64,000 nucleotides of DNA from Saprospirales bacterium. GTDB taxonomy: Bacteria; Bacteroidota; Bacteroidia; Chitinophagales; Saprospiraceae. How positions within the stretch are numbered: position 1 is the first letter of the stretch; each line of letters starts with the position of its first letter. Positions 29,001-35,638 of this stretch are shown in pieces. A model generated the notes under the pieces. The model worked only from the letters and a program-made list of their open reading frames with translations. It did not search any database and had not been told where the DNA came from. The position numbers and the translations under genes were made by a program. Location of the stretch: contig REEI01000080.1 of assembly GCA_007695145.1 (NCBI GenBank), forward strand, positions 48,718 to 112,717. The letters are read 5' to 3'.

Positions 29001-30317
29001 GTGACTGGTGATTTTGAAGAGCCTGATGTAATTATTGAGGTACCTGATGTACTTACTTGTGCAGTAACTGAAGTCACCGTTGATGGAAGTGGGTCAAGTA
29101 CCGGAAATATGACGTATGAGTGGACCGGGCCCGGAATAGTTTCAGGAGCTAGTACCAACACTATTGTTGTTTCCGAAATCGGAAATTATACTTTGACAGT
29201 AATTGACAATGAAAACGGATGTTCAGCTTCTGCTTCTATGTTGGTAGAGGAGGATGTTGACTTCCCTGCAGCCAATGCTTCAGTTGATGCAGAGCTGGAT
29301 TGCAGTACCGATCAGGTAACGCTTTCAGGAGCCGGAAGCAGTCAGGGTGCTGACTTTGTTTACAGTTGGTCTGTGGTGCCCGGCACCGGAGGAAATCTGG
29401 TAGGGGCAACAGATGGTCAAAACGCCACTGCTAATCAGGCAGGATTATATGTCATAGAAGTATTAAACACTGGGAATGAATGTCGCTCCACTGACACCGT
29501 GGAAGTAATATTGATCGATGATGTAGTTACGGATTTTGCTCTCGAAATAGATGGTATAAATTGCTTTGGTGACAGAGATGGTATTATCACTATTGCTGAA
29601 GTAATAGGTGGCACCGCCCCCTATGCCTACTCTTTTGATGGCGGAGCTACATTTGGGACCAATAATCAAGTGACCGGATTATCACCAGGGACATATACCA
29701 TTGTAGTGAGAGATGATAGGGGTTGTCTGCACAATCAAACGGTTACTCTTGTCGAGCCCCCATTGCTTGAGGTGGACTTGGGTCCAACAATAGTAGTTAC
29801 TCAAGGTGAATCTGCTGTTTTGGTGGCTACAGTTAATGTGGACGAGGAGAGCATAGTTGAGTGGAACTGGGATCCCTTATTGGATGCAACTTGTCCCAAT
29901 TGTCCGGAACAGGTCTTTACTCCGGAGCGTGAAACCTTTGTTCAAATCGAAGTAGTGGATTCGTCCGGCTGTGTAGCTAACGCAAGTGTTCAAGTTCTGG
30001 TTAGGGTTATCAGAGAGGTTTACATACCCAATGCCTTTAGTCCCAACATAGATGGAATCAATGATTTTATTGGTGTTTACTTTGATCCTCAAAGGATTAA
30101 TGAAATTAAGGAATTCAGAATCTTTGACCGCTGGGGCGAACAGGTGTTCATGCGTGAAAATATTCCGGTGTATACGGAATTGAATGAAACCAATGCCTGG
30201 GATGGAAACTTCAATGGAGAGCCCATGCAGCCTGGTATATTTATCTACCATATTGTGATTGAGTTTGCCGACGGCGTTGAGGAAACCTTCCAGGGTGACT
30301 TTATGCTGATCCGGTAA
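20034..30317 (+). CDS. Giant T9SS-secreted repeat protein (3427 aa) with CHU_C-type C-terminal sorting domain
   Basis: Secreted or cell-surface protein. MFRLFTIFLMFTFLAVNVLQSQS is a signal peptide; ATG 20034 is preferred over the TTG at 20028. Four tandem modules of about 300-335 aa begin near residues 24, 326, 654 and 978, each with VFYKLN, LWVA...GxFEL, (A/G)PxNDxCE, VWxxF(E/T)TG, NTxYxxLVST and a closing C-x-PPEN; a shorter fifth unit starts near 1314. PKD-like domains follow (about 1476-1585 and 1830-1913), three units opening with CDC (about 2081, 2365, 2802), DAGPD-type Ig-like domains (about 2480-2720), three more Ig-like repeats (about 2917-3163) and one SprB repeat (about 3165-3244). 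The last 100 residues, starting YIPNAFSPNIDGINDF and ending DFMLIR, are the gliding-type T9SS tail. It is very rich in Asp, Glu and Cys. An adhesin or surface-filament role is inferred. Confidence 0.9.
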   Translation: MFRLFTIFLMFTFLAVNVLQSQSYDTPCEANDNPTNFGTGESSVNLNGNIEEVTPFITDLSGANVQNFGITDADSALFYKLNLDAQTSFLRISWEGGTVPELWVGLIGFEELCPAATEYGEFVYQNLDDEELLSDDIQGGEVIFELCRLDVDEGDFDNLFLWVASSEAGTFQIEVTQHIRPVNDGCESTPINLGTLQHGDDLEEDFSNVWACRQNFQPGSAACALEFNDGAAVWFEFTTGTEVGEINVLIENPDEVPVDVAIIENESGDCESFTLARRGCENGEDDEEILLEHIAVKPNTTYLIIVNTDPEDWSENFTITVSACDPPDNNLICDATALNFPSLGDYNPDNAINFPGGIGSVVEGTTECAYAFYNNDPTAENSWIDFNCGHAEVERAVFYKLNVDDYATKLYVEFENSNLAGNLAVQVFLVQALPGDCSDLIFDEGLFVPPAEWGSCNFSGGDVLEIDLCEVDNEDYGNLYLWVASAIDDEGEFELSFRQEIAPYNDLCEDETSGDRGAGDFGTVNWNFQNCFDGETTRGACPIPGSFVGLPACFDFFEDNPTVWYEFTTGSNVEAVDIEINFPGVDFSVAIFQLDEPCGTQLTAPGDWEDYCSQESGSVEFEQLRVKSNTTYYILVSTSEDDWGEFDICLEVCEAPENYSICEAEQVDFPAPGYNPNNPAASTSGTTECAYGFWNDAELTDLIEFDCGDEYEHAVLYKLNINEFASKIEIVIDPGTAGTMSAHVFFWEGNEDCDDRGFDIINFVNLELGVCDFTGETSIEIDFCPLWADPIWGDFEFHEYMYLWVATDLENQGNFNIDIFQEIAPYNDDCEDAGNRGPGDLGTIEVGDEVCELMETTRGACPILYSGPSACLEGFPEEDQAGVWFRFETGENVELLTIEVDHSNNGPVRMAMFELPDGCGETGFFPPNQDVEEYCVEATNGVDSIWNILVQENTEYFILVSTPIDDWGDFSICVRNCEPPENDRLCDVFESSNSEIWVYPGEESIDNGVYNRNELELEGTTRCASNFFLDFDLNFEDFGCGPDFESAVFYHIRANPNATEITVTGRALGDLNTLAFGFFSIGEEACDGDRNFMPEIWLDPEFDEMIDCNAAFDGEIVFDLCGLTDEEKENIFLWVATPRFEQGDFEIELSQKIGPVNDDCEEPYDFGVIESDEDEIICLEEINAPSTNLWGCAETYDPSLVDNELQYEFECFEDPIEPNISGVWYRFETDDEAGRLDMDFFHYSEGDEVRFVLFTPDPDAGEECEAWVIIMCEETEDGEIFFENEAIEPNTVYYMLFYSDKEIADDFDLCINVKPPRECLGIAPYYYNHTEIICGLSQLEGFCLFMGPPFPPSFINWPGCNPPFGVAFHNPQWFTFVAGEANQLSIDVEITECIGQGVQIAMYELDCNVEFDPSEQSPGIQPTADMLVSDCILTATPQIGIVNFTVNNVVPGTVYGIVVDGWANAVCKVEVLNVLVGGDPPQIDDDLLGEPEFDNEGYGFQPGDTICAGATDVLFALAQEVEGACTYRWTLNGEELTDLDDPLAITLDFPDPGVYEVCVSATNLCEFTAPKCIEVVVAPLDPDIQFDTICRRQDYLWEEDVFGIIDLLGPFDDSGDYEFEDLIISPTGCQIEAFLNLHVIPDNFDNPTELFEVICWDDPDPVYVPFEDHPQAQFFNFTGIYGEDRDLFITQEGSPGNEFECDSFFILELVNLDILFFFDEPFCLDSLIYIGGSDFVFPGGLEDFGYDAEIEIYYELIRESDDSIIISGTSIGLTDLFGGIFVELPVSEFFGEVQVFRVDFYLQYQGLPEEPCARSFSIEVDPAEFVPPVPEVDAPDIACIGDEVELEVTNHRFIPDETYVWSFSQQPDTIIGDPEGHQLTAVFSEAGIVEICVNSTNRCADSDPHCFEIDINEPPVTDAGPDGISCSFEHTFEGGGDDGFWTMVSSPVGATATFADNNDPQTTVTVSLKGSYQFMWTEVIGDLVGCRGRDTMSVQFLEIPELLNLSYECDSLGLEYVATFEILGETGPFIVINVATGEEFGTVDSNIFTSPPIPDLQAVEVAIIDGNGCESEVILLRERCDCPTAVGQLEPTALNLCDGECIETLDFYDDATQVFVPGQDTVLFFLQTTNSFSVNEDDWIDVNNHGVFCNEDLDVDIGTTYYVYVAVGPIDTLTGFIQLFEDPNDIDNCTRTARKPVTWRGQPEAMALPDTICGEVLPALTAITSIGAGSWSQVSGPGELTFDNVADPNSGVEADLCGTYTIQWREQNFQCVDSIQVDIQLNCIPQLGNVDFQCDNEDISYFLQFQIVSGTAPFTLVEPEEYADFLDGNVFTHPEMPNSGEELDIFFFVDANGCELEVVIDVNCDCQPFPGIMDDEQINVCITQTQVTAGPFQEDPEGEPGDIGTYVLHTLPGDQLGTILGINDNGVFNFNAAEGMVCGTIYYISYVVGPPDNDGNVDFENGCTRVAPGQPVLWYCEPTADAGDDVTVCGSDLAQLNGSSTFGTGQWSGGAGTLTDPDNPNTTYLPDDSEFAGTVTLTYTTFADDGICPNVSDQMVITVERPRVADAGPDQVFCEIEDVQLNADSEGVSGMWSGGAGSFNDPNLNNAVYTPDASEQGTTITLTWTTDAGNECPAVSDEMTIQIVDELVSDPGEDRIACFLSTQLEASLPGNLNGQWSGDAGVSFSDVNDPNAVVTVPSLGTFCFEWTISIGDCEDTEQVCITFVDAPEATWELECNDIATEYRVIFTISGGDQSTYTVNGTTVGGGVEFVSDWITSGDQVTFTIDDANGCDPFVVQIEHECDCLTEVGEMSDEDAVTLCEDQSFDFSVFYDSSTEFLDPNDIRVYLLHDGSVTDVGNIISQNTSGQFGFQAGMNLEQSYFVTVAVGDELGSTGTIDFSDACLLYSTGVEVIWYGYPDPGIELPAILTCAVTEVTITAVTPDADHISYQWSGPGIVSGQNERTVTVGAVGTYTLIITDTRAGCESTESVVVTGDFEEPDVIIEVPDVLTCAVTEVTVDGSGSSTGNMTYEWTGPGIVSGASTNTIVVSEIGNYTLTVIDNENGCSASASMLVEEDVDFPAANASVDAELDCSTDQVTLSGAGSSQGADFVYSWSVVPGTGGNLVGATDGQNATANQAGLYVIEVLNTGNECRSTDTVEVILIDDVVTDFALEIDGINCFGDRDGIITIAEVIGGTAPYAYSFDGGATFGTNNQVTGLSPGTYTIVVRDDRGCLHNQTVTLVEPPLLEVDLGPTIVVTQGESAVLVATVNVDEESIVEWNWDPLLDATCPNCPEQVFTPERETFVQIEVVDSSGCVANASVQVLVRVIREVYIPNAFSPNIDGINDFIGVYFDPQRINEIKEFRIFDRWGEQVFMRENIPVYTELNETNAWDGNFNGEPMQPGIFIYHIVIEFADGVEETFQGDFMLIR

Positions 30318-30353
30318 GGCGAAAATATTGTCAAACACTTTGATTAGGAAGAG

Positions 30354-30384
30354 GGGAGTCCAATTGTCAGGGCTCCCTTTTTTT
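30354..30384 (+). terminator. Intrinsic terminator after the giant protein gene
   Basis: GGGAGTCC and GGGCTCCC form an 8-bp stem with one G-T wobble around an 8-nt loop, followed by seven T. It lies 37 nt after the stop codon. Confidence 0.8.
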
Positions 30385-30578
30385 GTGTCTGATAATTCGC
30401 CAGCCCAAGTTCCTTGCTGGCAAAACAGCATAAAGTGGAAGAGATATCGAGCACGTTTTTATCTTGGATTTTCACGGACAGGACCTACCTTTTTGATTAT
30501 TGTGGTCCTGGTCAGTTCGGCTTTTAAAAATAGCACAAAGATTTTTTATAAAAAACATTATTATTTCCAGCAAGACAT

Positions 30579-30586
30579 TAACTTTG
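30579..30586 (+). promoter_or_regulatory. Putative -7 element TAACTTTG
   Basis: Exact TAnnTTTG match 22 nt before the TTG start of the TetR gene. The -33 partner is not evident. Confidence 0.5.
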
Positions 30587-30608
30587 TAAATAAATACTTA
30601 CCTACATT

Positions 30609-31184
30609 TTGACTGAACGACAAATTCATATTATTGAAGCAGCTGGAAAAATTCTCACAAGGTCAGGGATTAATGGGTTGACCATTAAGAATTTGGCCCT
30701 GGAAATGGGGTTTACTGAAGGTGCAGTTTATCGGCATTTCAAGAGCAAGGAGGATATGATTCTGAAGATGTTGGAATTCCTCGCTACAAATATGAATGAG
30801 CGACTGAGTGAGCTACCACTTAAGGGATTACAGCCGGACCAAAAAATTCAGCTGCTATTTAAAAATCAAATGGAGTTTTTTACAAAAAAGCCGTATTTTG
30901 TTGTAGTGGTTTTTTCGGATGGATTGATGGAAGACAGTCAATCTGTAAACGAGAAAGTCCTTGGTATAATGGCGGTCAAAATTCGCCACTTGCTCCCAAT
31001 AGTTCTGGAAGGTCAGTTAAAGGGATTTTTTACTCGTGAGATTAGTGCAGAAGATTTGGCACAAATAATTATGGGAAGTTTTCGGCTTCAAATGTACAGG
31101 TGGAGGAGCATGAACTTTCAATATGATATCGAGGATAGCGGCATGCGAATTATTGAATCGCTTCTGAAAATGATTAAGGTTTAA
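30609..31184 (+). CDS. TetR/AcrR family transcriptional regulator
   Basis: DNA-binding regulator of 191 aa. The N-terminal helix-turn-helix is clear: IIEAAGKILTRSGINGLTIK then NLALEMGFTEGAVYRHFKSKEDMI. The C-terminal ligand-binding domain is not specific. The start is a TTG that directly precedes the usual T-E-R-Q beginning; the first in-frame ATG lies inside the helix-turn-helix, and the frame is closed by a stop near 30591, so TTG is the only sensible start. It may regulate itself or the two exported proteins downstream; no operator was identified. Confidence 0.9.
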   Translation: MTERQIHIIEAAGKILTRSGINGLTIKNLALEMGFTEGAVYRHFKSKEDMILKMLEFLATNMNERLSELPLKGLQPDQKIQLLFKNQMEFFTKKPYFVVVVFSDGLMEDSQSVNEKVLGIMAVKIRHLLPIVLEGQLKGFFTREISAEDLAQIIMGSFRLQMYRWRSMNFQYDIEDSGMRIIESLLKMIKV

Positions 31185-31259
31185 ATTTGCCTACCCGTTA
31201 ATTTTGGGTGGTCAATTGTGAGAATAAATGATGGTTGTTGATATAAAAATAATTTAGAT

Positions 31260-31709
31260 ATGATGAACTCAATTAGGTTTCTTGTTGGGATTGCCCTTCT
31301 TATGATGGCAACTGGCTATTTATCTGCTCAAAGTGAACAAACTGTCGTCACTGCATTGGAACGTGCAAATGAGTATGAAATACTAAGGCTGAACGATGGA
31401 GAAAAGTGGTCTATTGATGCCGAAATGATCAACTACATTCGGGAAGGCGAAGCTATTTTTGTAAAATTTATAAAGTCCGGAAGCCGGGACTTTAAAGGTT
31501 TGGCAAATAAACTGTCGGAGGCCAATTCCAATCTTATTCTCTCCTGCTCTATGACTGGGGAGGCTCACAATCAATTGCATCTTTGGTTGAATCCACATCT
31601 CGATCTAAGCCGAAAACTTCAAGATGCCGACGAGGTGAATACGGCCCTTTTAATTATTCGCCAGATTGAACATTCTTTCGAGGTATTCAACACGTACTTT
31701 AAGGGATGA
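31260..31709 (+). CDS. Exported hypothetical protein (149 aa)
   Basis: Not recognised. MMNSIRFLVGIALLMMATGYLSAQS is a signal peptide with an AxS-type cleavage site. The mature part is about 125 aa, of mixed charge and with no cysteine pattern; it has one conserved-looking core, FVKFIKSGSRDFKGLANKLSEAN. ATGATG offers two start codons at 31260 and 31263. It follows the TetR gene by 75 nt in the same direction. Periplasmic location is inferred. Confidence 0.55.
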   Translation: MMNSIRFLVGIALLMMATGYLSAQSEQTVVTALERANEYEILRLNDGEKWSIDAEMINYIREGEAIFVKFIKSGSRDFKGLANKLSEANSNLILSCSMTGEAHNQLHLWLNPHLDLSRKLQDADEVNTALLIIRQIEHSFEVFNTYFKG

Positions 31710-31760
31710 AGGTCTAGTGGCTTCTAGTATTGAAAGGTTTTATTTACCTTTAAGTCCAAA

Positions 31761-32504
31761 ATGAGAGGCTTTATTTTTTTGCTCCCTGTTTTACTCTATT
31801 CGTCCATTCTCTATTCGCAATCAGATGGCTTGATCAGGCATTTGAAAACACCAGAACCCACTGAAGGCGATTTTTCAACAGAGAATACGTTAAAGTTGAG
31901 TATTGGCTTATTTTACGACCACAGTCCTCAAGATTTTTTGGGATTTTTTCCTGAGTTGGAATTTTACAATATTCGCATGCTCAATCAGGGAGAGGAATTC
32001 TTTGGACTTGAAAGTATGGTGGAGTACAATAATTTTAAAGGAGGACTTCAATTTGGCTTTGGTCGATACACAGGAGAAGAGGAGAATGAATTGAGACTTG
32101 GCTTGTATACCTTTATGAGTTCTTTCAATCTGGGCTATCAGTTGAACCCCAACGGACGATTATCGATAGTGCCCTTTTTTAGCCTTCGTTATTTTAGATA
32201 TAGACTGACCAATGAATCCCTGCAGTATGATATTAGCCTGGAGGAATCCCTTCTTAATAACGATCTCGATCTTCGTTTTCACAGGGTGACCGGCTTATTG
32301 GGAGCGAGGATTGGATACAGAGTATTTGATACCGGCACCCCACTTATTGATACCTATACATTTGGCCTGTACGGAGGTTACTTGTTTCCAATTCATTATA
32401 ACACGCTTCTTTATTCGCGTAGAAACCGACTTTCCCACAATGGAAACATGCGTTACGAAGGTTTTTCCATGGGTATATTTTTTTCCATTGATCTTTGGCT
32501 CTAA
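31761..32504 (+). CDS. Exported beta-barrel-like hypothetical protein (247 aa)
   Basis: MRGFIFLLPVLLYSSILYSQS is a signal peptide. The rest alternates hydrophobic and polar residues with many aromatic positions (FGFGRYTGEEENELRLGLY, RLSIVPFFSLRYFRYRLTN), as in small outer-membrane barrels, and ends with FSMGIFFSIDLWL, an amphipathic terminal strand. No family could be named. TACCTTTA at 31745-31752, one base off the -7 consensus, lies 8 nt before the ATG. It could form a pair with the exported protein just upstream. Confidence 0.55.
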   Translation: MRGFIFLLPVLLYSSILYSQSDGLIRHLKTPEPTEGDFSTENTLKLSIGLFYDHSPQDFLGFFPELEFYNIRMLNQGEEFFGLESMVEYNNFKGGLQFGFGRYTGEEENELRLGLYTFMSSFNLGYQLNPNGRLSIVPFFSLRYFRYRLTNESLQYDISLEESLLNNDLDLRFHRVTGLLGARIGYRVFDTGTPLIDTYTFGLYGGYLFPIHYNTLLYSRRNRLSHNGNMRYEGFSMGIFFSIDLWL

Positions 32505-32999
32505 TTTTTTAAGTTTTTGAGGTCCTTCACTCCCCACTGATCAATTTATTTTGTCAGCCACGCAGTCCGGACTTTGGTTGATCCATAATTTTCGAGTGAA
32601 TACCTTTGCCTTCCATCGTTTAAGGAAGTCGGGAAATCTAAGTCCTGATTATCCCAGCATTAGATCCGCGTAGAACCACTCATCCCAATCGAATAACTAA
32701 TATCGAATAGGAAGAGATTAGAGTCCCGAAGGGGTGGATTGATTATAGAAAGAAGCTAGACGACCGATAAAAACCCTAAAGGTGTGATATTTTTCTGCAA
32801 GTATTTTAAACGCTTTAATTTTCCAATCTTGTTTCTCACTGACTCCCTCTTGAATTTATAATGGTTATGCATTTAATGGTCTTTAAATGAAGGATTATAG
32901 GAAGAGAAGAGTAAGACTTGGAACATGAGTGTCCATTGCAGCTGTGTAACACCCATTACTAAAAAAGGCTTAACTTCGTGCTTGTAAAAAATTTGGGTT
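32505..32999. other. Intergenic region with promoter-like motif and REP-like element
   Basis: About 495 nt without a supported gene. It holds TACCTTTG at 32601-32608 with TTG 20 nt upstream, a promoter-like pair with no ORF behind it; a two-part REP-like element at 32721-32797; and a -7-like TAACTTCG at 32971-32978 before pdxA. Confidence 0.45.
32721..32797. repeat. REP-like intergenic element (two related halves)
   Basis: CCCGAAGGGGTGGATTGATT and CCCTAAAGGTGTGATATTTT are related half-units about 45 nt apart, with GATTATAGAAAG after the first. Small imperfect palindromes of the CCCxAAGGG type are familiar from multi-copy intergenic elements in Bacteroidota genomes. Only one copy of this arrangement was noticed in the window, so its repeat status is inferred. 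Confidence 0.35.
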
Positions 33000-34067
33000 A
33001 TGAGTAATAAAATCAGGTTGGGAATTTCAATTGGAGATGTGAACGGGATCGGAATGGAGATTATTTTAAAATCCGTTGGAAGTGATGCGGTTCTTAAGTC
33101 CTGCATACCTGTGATTTACGGTTCTTCAAAAGTGGTTTCATATCATCGAAATATCGTTGAGAATGTTAATTTTCAATACCAGAATCAGCGCTCTGCTGAT
33201 CGTTTGCACCCGGAGAGGGTCAATATTGTAAATATCTGGAATGAAAGTGTAAATATCGATCTGGGTAAGCCTACAGAAGAGAGTGGAAAGTTTGCCATTC
33301 TGTCATTGGATGCTGCTGTAAATGACCTCATGGATGGGAAAATAGATGCCCTTGTTACTGCACCTGTGAGTAAGACAGCACTTAAAATGGCGGGCTTTCG
33401 TTATCCGGGCCACACTGAATATCTTTCTGAACGCATGGGAAGCCGCTCGCTGATGTTAATGCTCAGTGAAGAGATGAAAATGGGTGTGGTAACCGGGCAT
33501 ATGCCACTCAAGGAAGTTCCGGAAGTACTGACCAAAGAATTGATCAAAGATAAACTGGACATTATGATCAATACACTGAAGGTTGATTTTGGAATCCAAA
33601 AACCACTCATTGGTATTTTGGGACTCAACCCTCATGCTGGAGAGGAGGGAAATATTGGAAAGGAAGAAGAAAATATTATTCGACCACTGATTATAGAAAG
33701 TAAAAAAAGCGGAGAACTGGTCATGGGACCTTTTCCTGCAGATGGTTTCTTTGGAAGCGGTAGCTATAAAAAGTTTGACGGGATACTCGCAATGTATCAC
33801 GATCAGGGACTCATTCCCTTTAAGTCACTTTCCTTTGGTCATGGGGTAAACTTTACTGCAGGCCTCGATTGGATACGAACTTCCCCGGATCACGGTACTG
33901 CTTACGAAATTGCAGGAAAAAATGAGGCCAATCCAAGGTCTATGATGAGAGCGATCTTTAACGCCATTGATATCTACCGCTCTCGAAGTCAATATGCAGA
34001 GGACACTAAAGATCCGGTGAAAAAAGAACCAAAACCATCGGAAGAAGAGGATGGGACCTCCACGTAA
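33000..34067 (+). CDS. pdxA: 4-hydroxythreonine-4-phosphate dehydrogenase
   Basis: Oxidises and decarboxylates 4-phosphohydroxy-L-threonine in DXP-dependent pyridoxal phosphate synthesis. GISIGDVNGIGMEIILK opens the fold. The metal-binding histidines lie in VTGHMPLKEVP, LNPHAGEEG and MYHDQGLIPFK, and LDWIRTSPDHGTAYEIAGK is the closing signature. Length 355 aa includes a charged C-terminal extension of about 24 aa (DTKDPVKKEPKPSEEEDG) beyond the catalytic fold, predicted disordered. The ATG has an A-rich leader. It stands alone between two long intergenic spacers. Confidence 0.95.
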   Translation: MSNKIRLGISIGDVNGIGMEIILKSVGSDAVLKSCIPVIYGSSKVVSYHRNIVENVNFQYQNQRSADRLHPERVNIVNIWNESVNIDLGKPTEESGKFAILSLDAAVNDLMDGKIDALVTAPVSKTALKMAGFRYPGHTEYLSERMGSRSLMLMLSEEMKMGVVTGHMPLKEVPEVLTKELIKDKLDIMINTLKVDFGIQKPLIGILGLNPHAGEEGNIGKEEENIIRPLIIESKKSGELVMGPFPADGFFGSGSYKKFDGILAMYHDQGLIPFKSLSFGHGVNFTAGLDWIRTSPDHGTAYEIAGKNEANPRSMMRAIFNAIDIYRSRSQYAEDTKDPVKKEPKPSEEEDGTST

Positions 34068-34947
34068 AAAAAGATAAGGTTTATTATCAATTTCAAGATT
34101 GGTTTATTGTCCCGACGGTTCTGGTTCTAAAGTTTACTGTTTGTATTTTTTAACCAGTACAAGGTTATCAAAATTGCACCGATTACGTCTTTAAATACAT
34201 TCTCAGCAACAACCGCGCCAGTTTAATGGTTCCATTGTTTTTCCATGTAAAAATTCTTTAATTTGTAATCCATTGCCCCCCAATATCTAATTGATTATCA
34301 GCTCTAAAAATATTTTTTAATTAAATTTTATTGCTCCAGGTGATTTTTTACTCAATGGCCTTATTAAAGATCTCTTATGATAACTCAAGTTTCGCATTTC
34401 TTTATAAATTAGATATAGTTTGGCTTACGATACAGTTTATCGAATCCTATAAGGTAGGCAATGGTTTTATTTCCTTTAATTTTGGTAGCAGAATATATCC
34501 AATGAGCTTCTCGGTTCGCAGTCTTCCAACTTTTAGGTAGGGAAGTCATTTTTTAGCCAAATACTTGACAGCCTTGATTTTTTTGTTACTTTTTGAACTT
34601 GTGCTGAGTTTATCGAAGCACTTGTGCTGAGCCTGTTGTAGCATCAAGACAAAAAGTAAGAAGAACCCAATGAATACGATATAATTATAGTAATACCAAA
34701 AAGGAGTTAATTGATGAGAAGCGAAAAATGAGTACAAGTCATTGATGCACATTGGATAAGGTAATTAAATTATGTCATTTATTACTATATAAAAACTGAT
34801 CTTAAAGTAGTTAACCAATCAGAAACTTTAGTTAGTAATTCTCAAATGGGCGTTTGTTGATCGGTGTTAACTTTTTGAGATTGCCTCTCATTCATTTATT
34901 GACACCCATTGGTGAGTTTAGTTGGAAAAGTGCGAGAACTCTGTGAT
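34068..34947. other. Long AT-rich intergenic spacer (880 nt)
   Basis: No convincing gene. The small ORFs at 34331-34540 (+) and 34546-34752 (-) lack start signals and family resemblance, and the second reads across a tandem repeat. The region contains the 23-nt direct repeat at 34597-34642 and an adjacent stretch (about 34553-34596) that, read on the minus strand, resembles sequence often seen beside such repeats in Bacteroidota. Confidence 0.5.
34597..34642. repeat. Two tandem 23-nt units of the GTGCTGAG...TCGAAGC family
   Basis: ACTTGTGCTGAGTTTATCGAAGC is followed directly by ACTTGTGCTGAGCCTGTTGTAGC, differing at five positions. The unit matches the widespread Bacteroidota intergenic sequence whose other strand reads CTTCGA-CAAGCTCAGCAC. 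The second copy is the more decayed. Confidence 0.6.
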
Positions 34948-35496
34948 TTATTGCAACTCCTTAAGCCCTTTTACATCGTACTGGTAGAGTTCGTATCGTT
35001 CTATCAACCTAATGAGAATTTCTGAATATCTTGGATTTGTGGCATATCCTGCGGATTGCAAACCTCTTGCCCAGGAGCGATAATCTGTAATTTCCAGTTC
35101 AAAAAGTGGTGCATAGTGGTTGCTGAATCGAAGGAATATTGAGTGATCCCGGTAAGAGTCAACTACAGATCGATATACTCGAAAGCACGAATCAATTAGA
35201 TTTCCCTCAGGACAGTAATCATCGTCCGGATGGTAGTAAGCCGGACCTATCCAATAGTTTTTACATTTTATTCCGAAGTGGTTCCTGCTATTGGTGGCTA
35301 ACTCGCTTCTTCCCGAGTCTGATTCCAATATGGCTTGTGCCAATTTTATCGAAGCAGGGATACCGTGAAGTCTCATCTCCTCTATTGCTATTCTGTAGTG
35401 TTTCTCAATGTAACTTATTGGAGCTTCCGGTTCTGCAGTTACTGATTCAATTAGCCCAAGGGTCAAAGTCAACATGAGGAGGTAGCATTTAATCAC
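34948..35496 (-). CDS. Exported glucosaminidase (GH73, FlgJ-like)
   Basis: Peptidoglycan hydrolase predicted to cleave N-acetylglucosaminyl bonds. MIKCYLLMLTLTLGLIESVTA is a signal peptide. The GH73 core is seen as GIPASIKLAQAILESDSGRS with the catalytic glutamate E58, NSRNHFGIKCKNYW, CFRVYRSVVDSYRDHSIFL and WARGLQSAGYATNPRYSE. Length 182 aa is a bare catalytic domain without LysM or SH3 modules. It probably acts in septum or wall remodelling in the periplasm. Confidence 0.88.
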   Translation of the reverse strand: MIKCYLLMLTLTLGLIESVTAEPEAPISYIEKHYRIAIEEMRLHGIPASIKLAQAILESDSGRSELATNSRNHFGIKCKNYWIGPAYYHPDDDYCPEGNLIDSCFRVYRSVVDSYRDHSIFLRFSNHYAPLFELEITDYRSWARGLQSAGYATNPRYSEILIRLIERYELYQYDVKGLKELQ

Positions 35497-35638
35497 AGAT
35501 ATTATAGTTTTAAGGTGATGGTTTACCGGGATTTCGTTTTCGTCCCCCTTGATTTCAATTCACATTCTTTATCTGCAAATGATATGCCATTCATTTTCTT
35601 TCTCAAAACAAATTATACCTGAAGCATCCTTTACATAA

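Noticed and set aside
30328-30612. 94-residue plus-strand ORF after the giant gene
   Set aside because: It contains the intrinsic terminator and the TetR promoter; not coding.
34331-34540. 69-residue plus-strand ORF in the long spacer
   Set aside because: No promoter, no family, composition like the AT-rich spacer.
34597-34642. Start of a CRISPR array (two direct repeats)
   Set aside because: The two 23-nt units are adjacent with no spacers, and no cas genes are near.
34546-34752. 68-residue minus-strand ORF with one hydrophobic segment
   Set aside because: It runs across the tandem 23-nt repeat and a repeat-like flank, so the apparent protein is probably translated repeat sequence.
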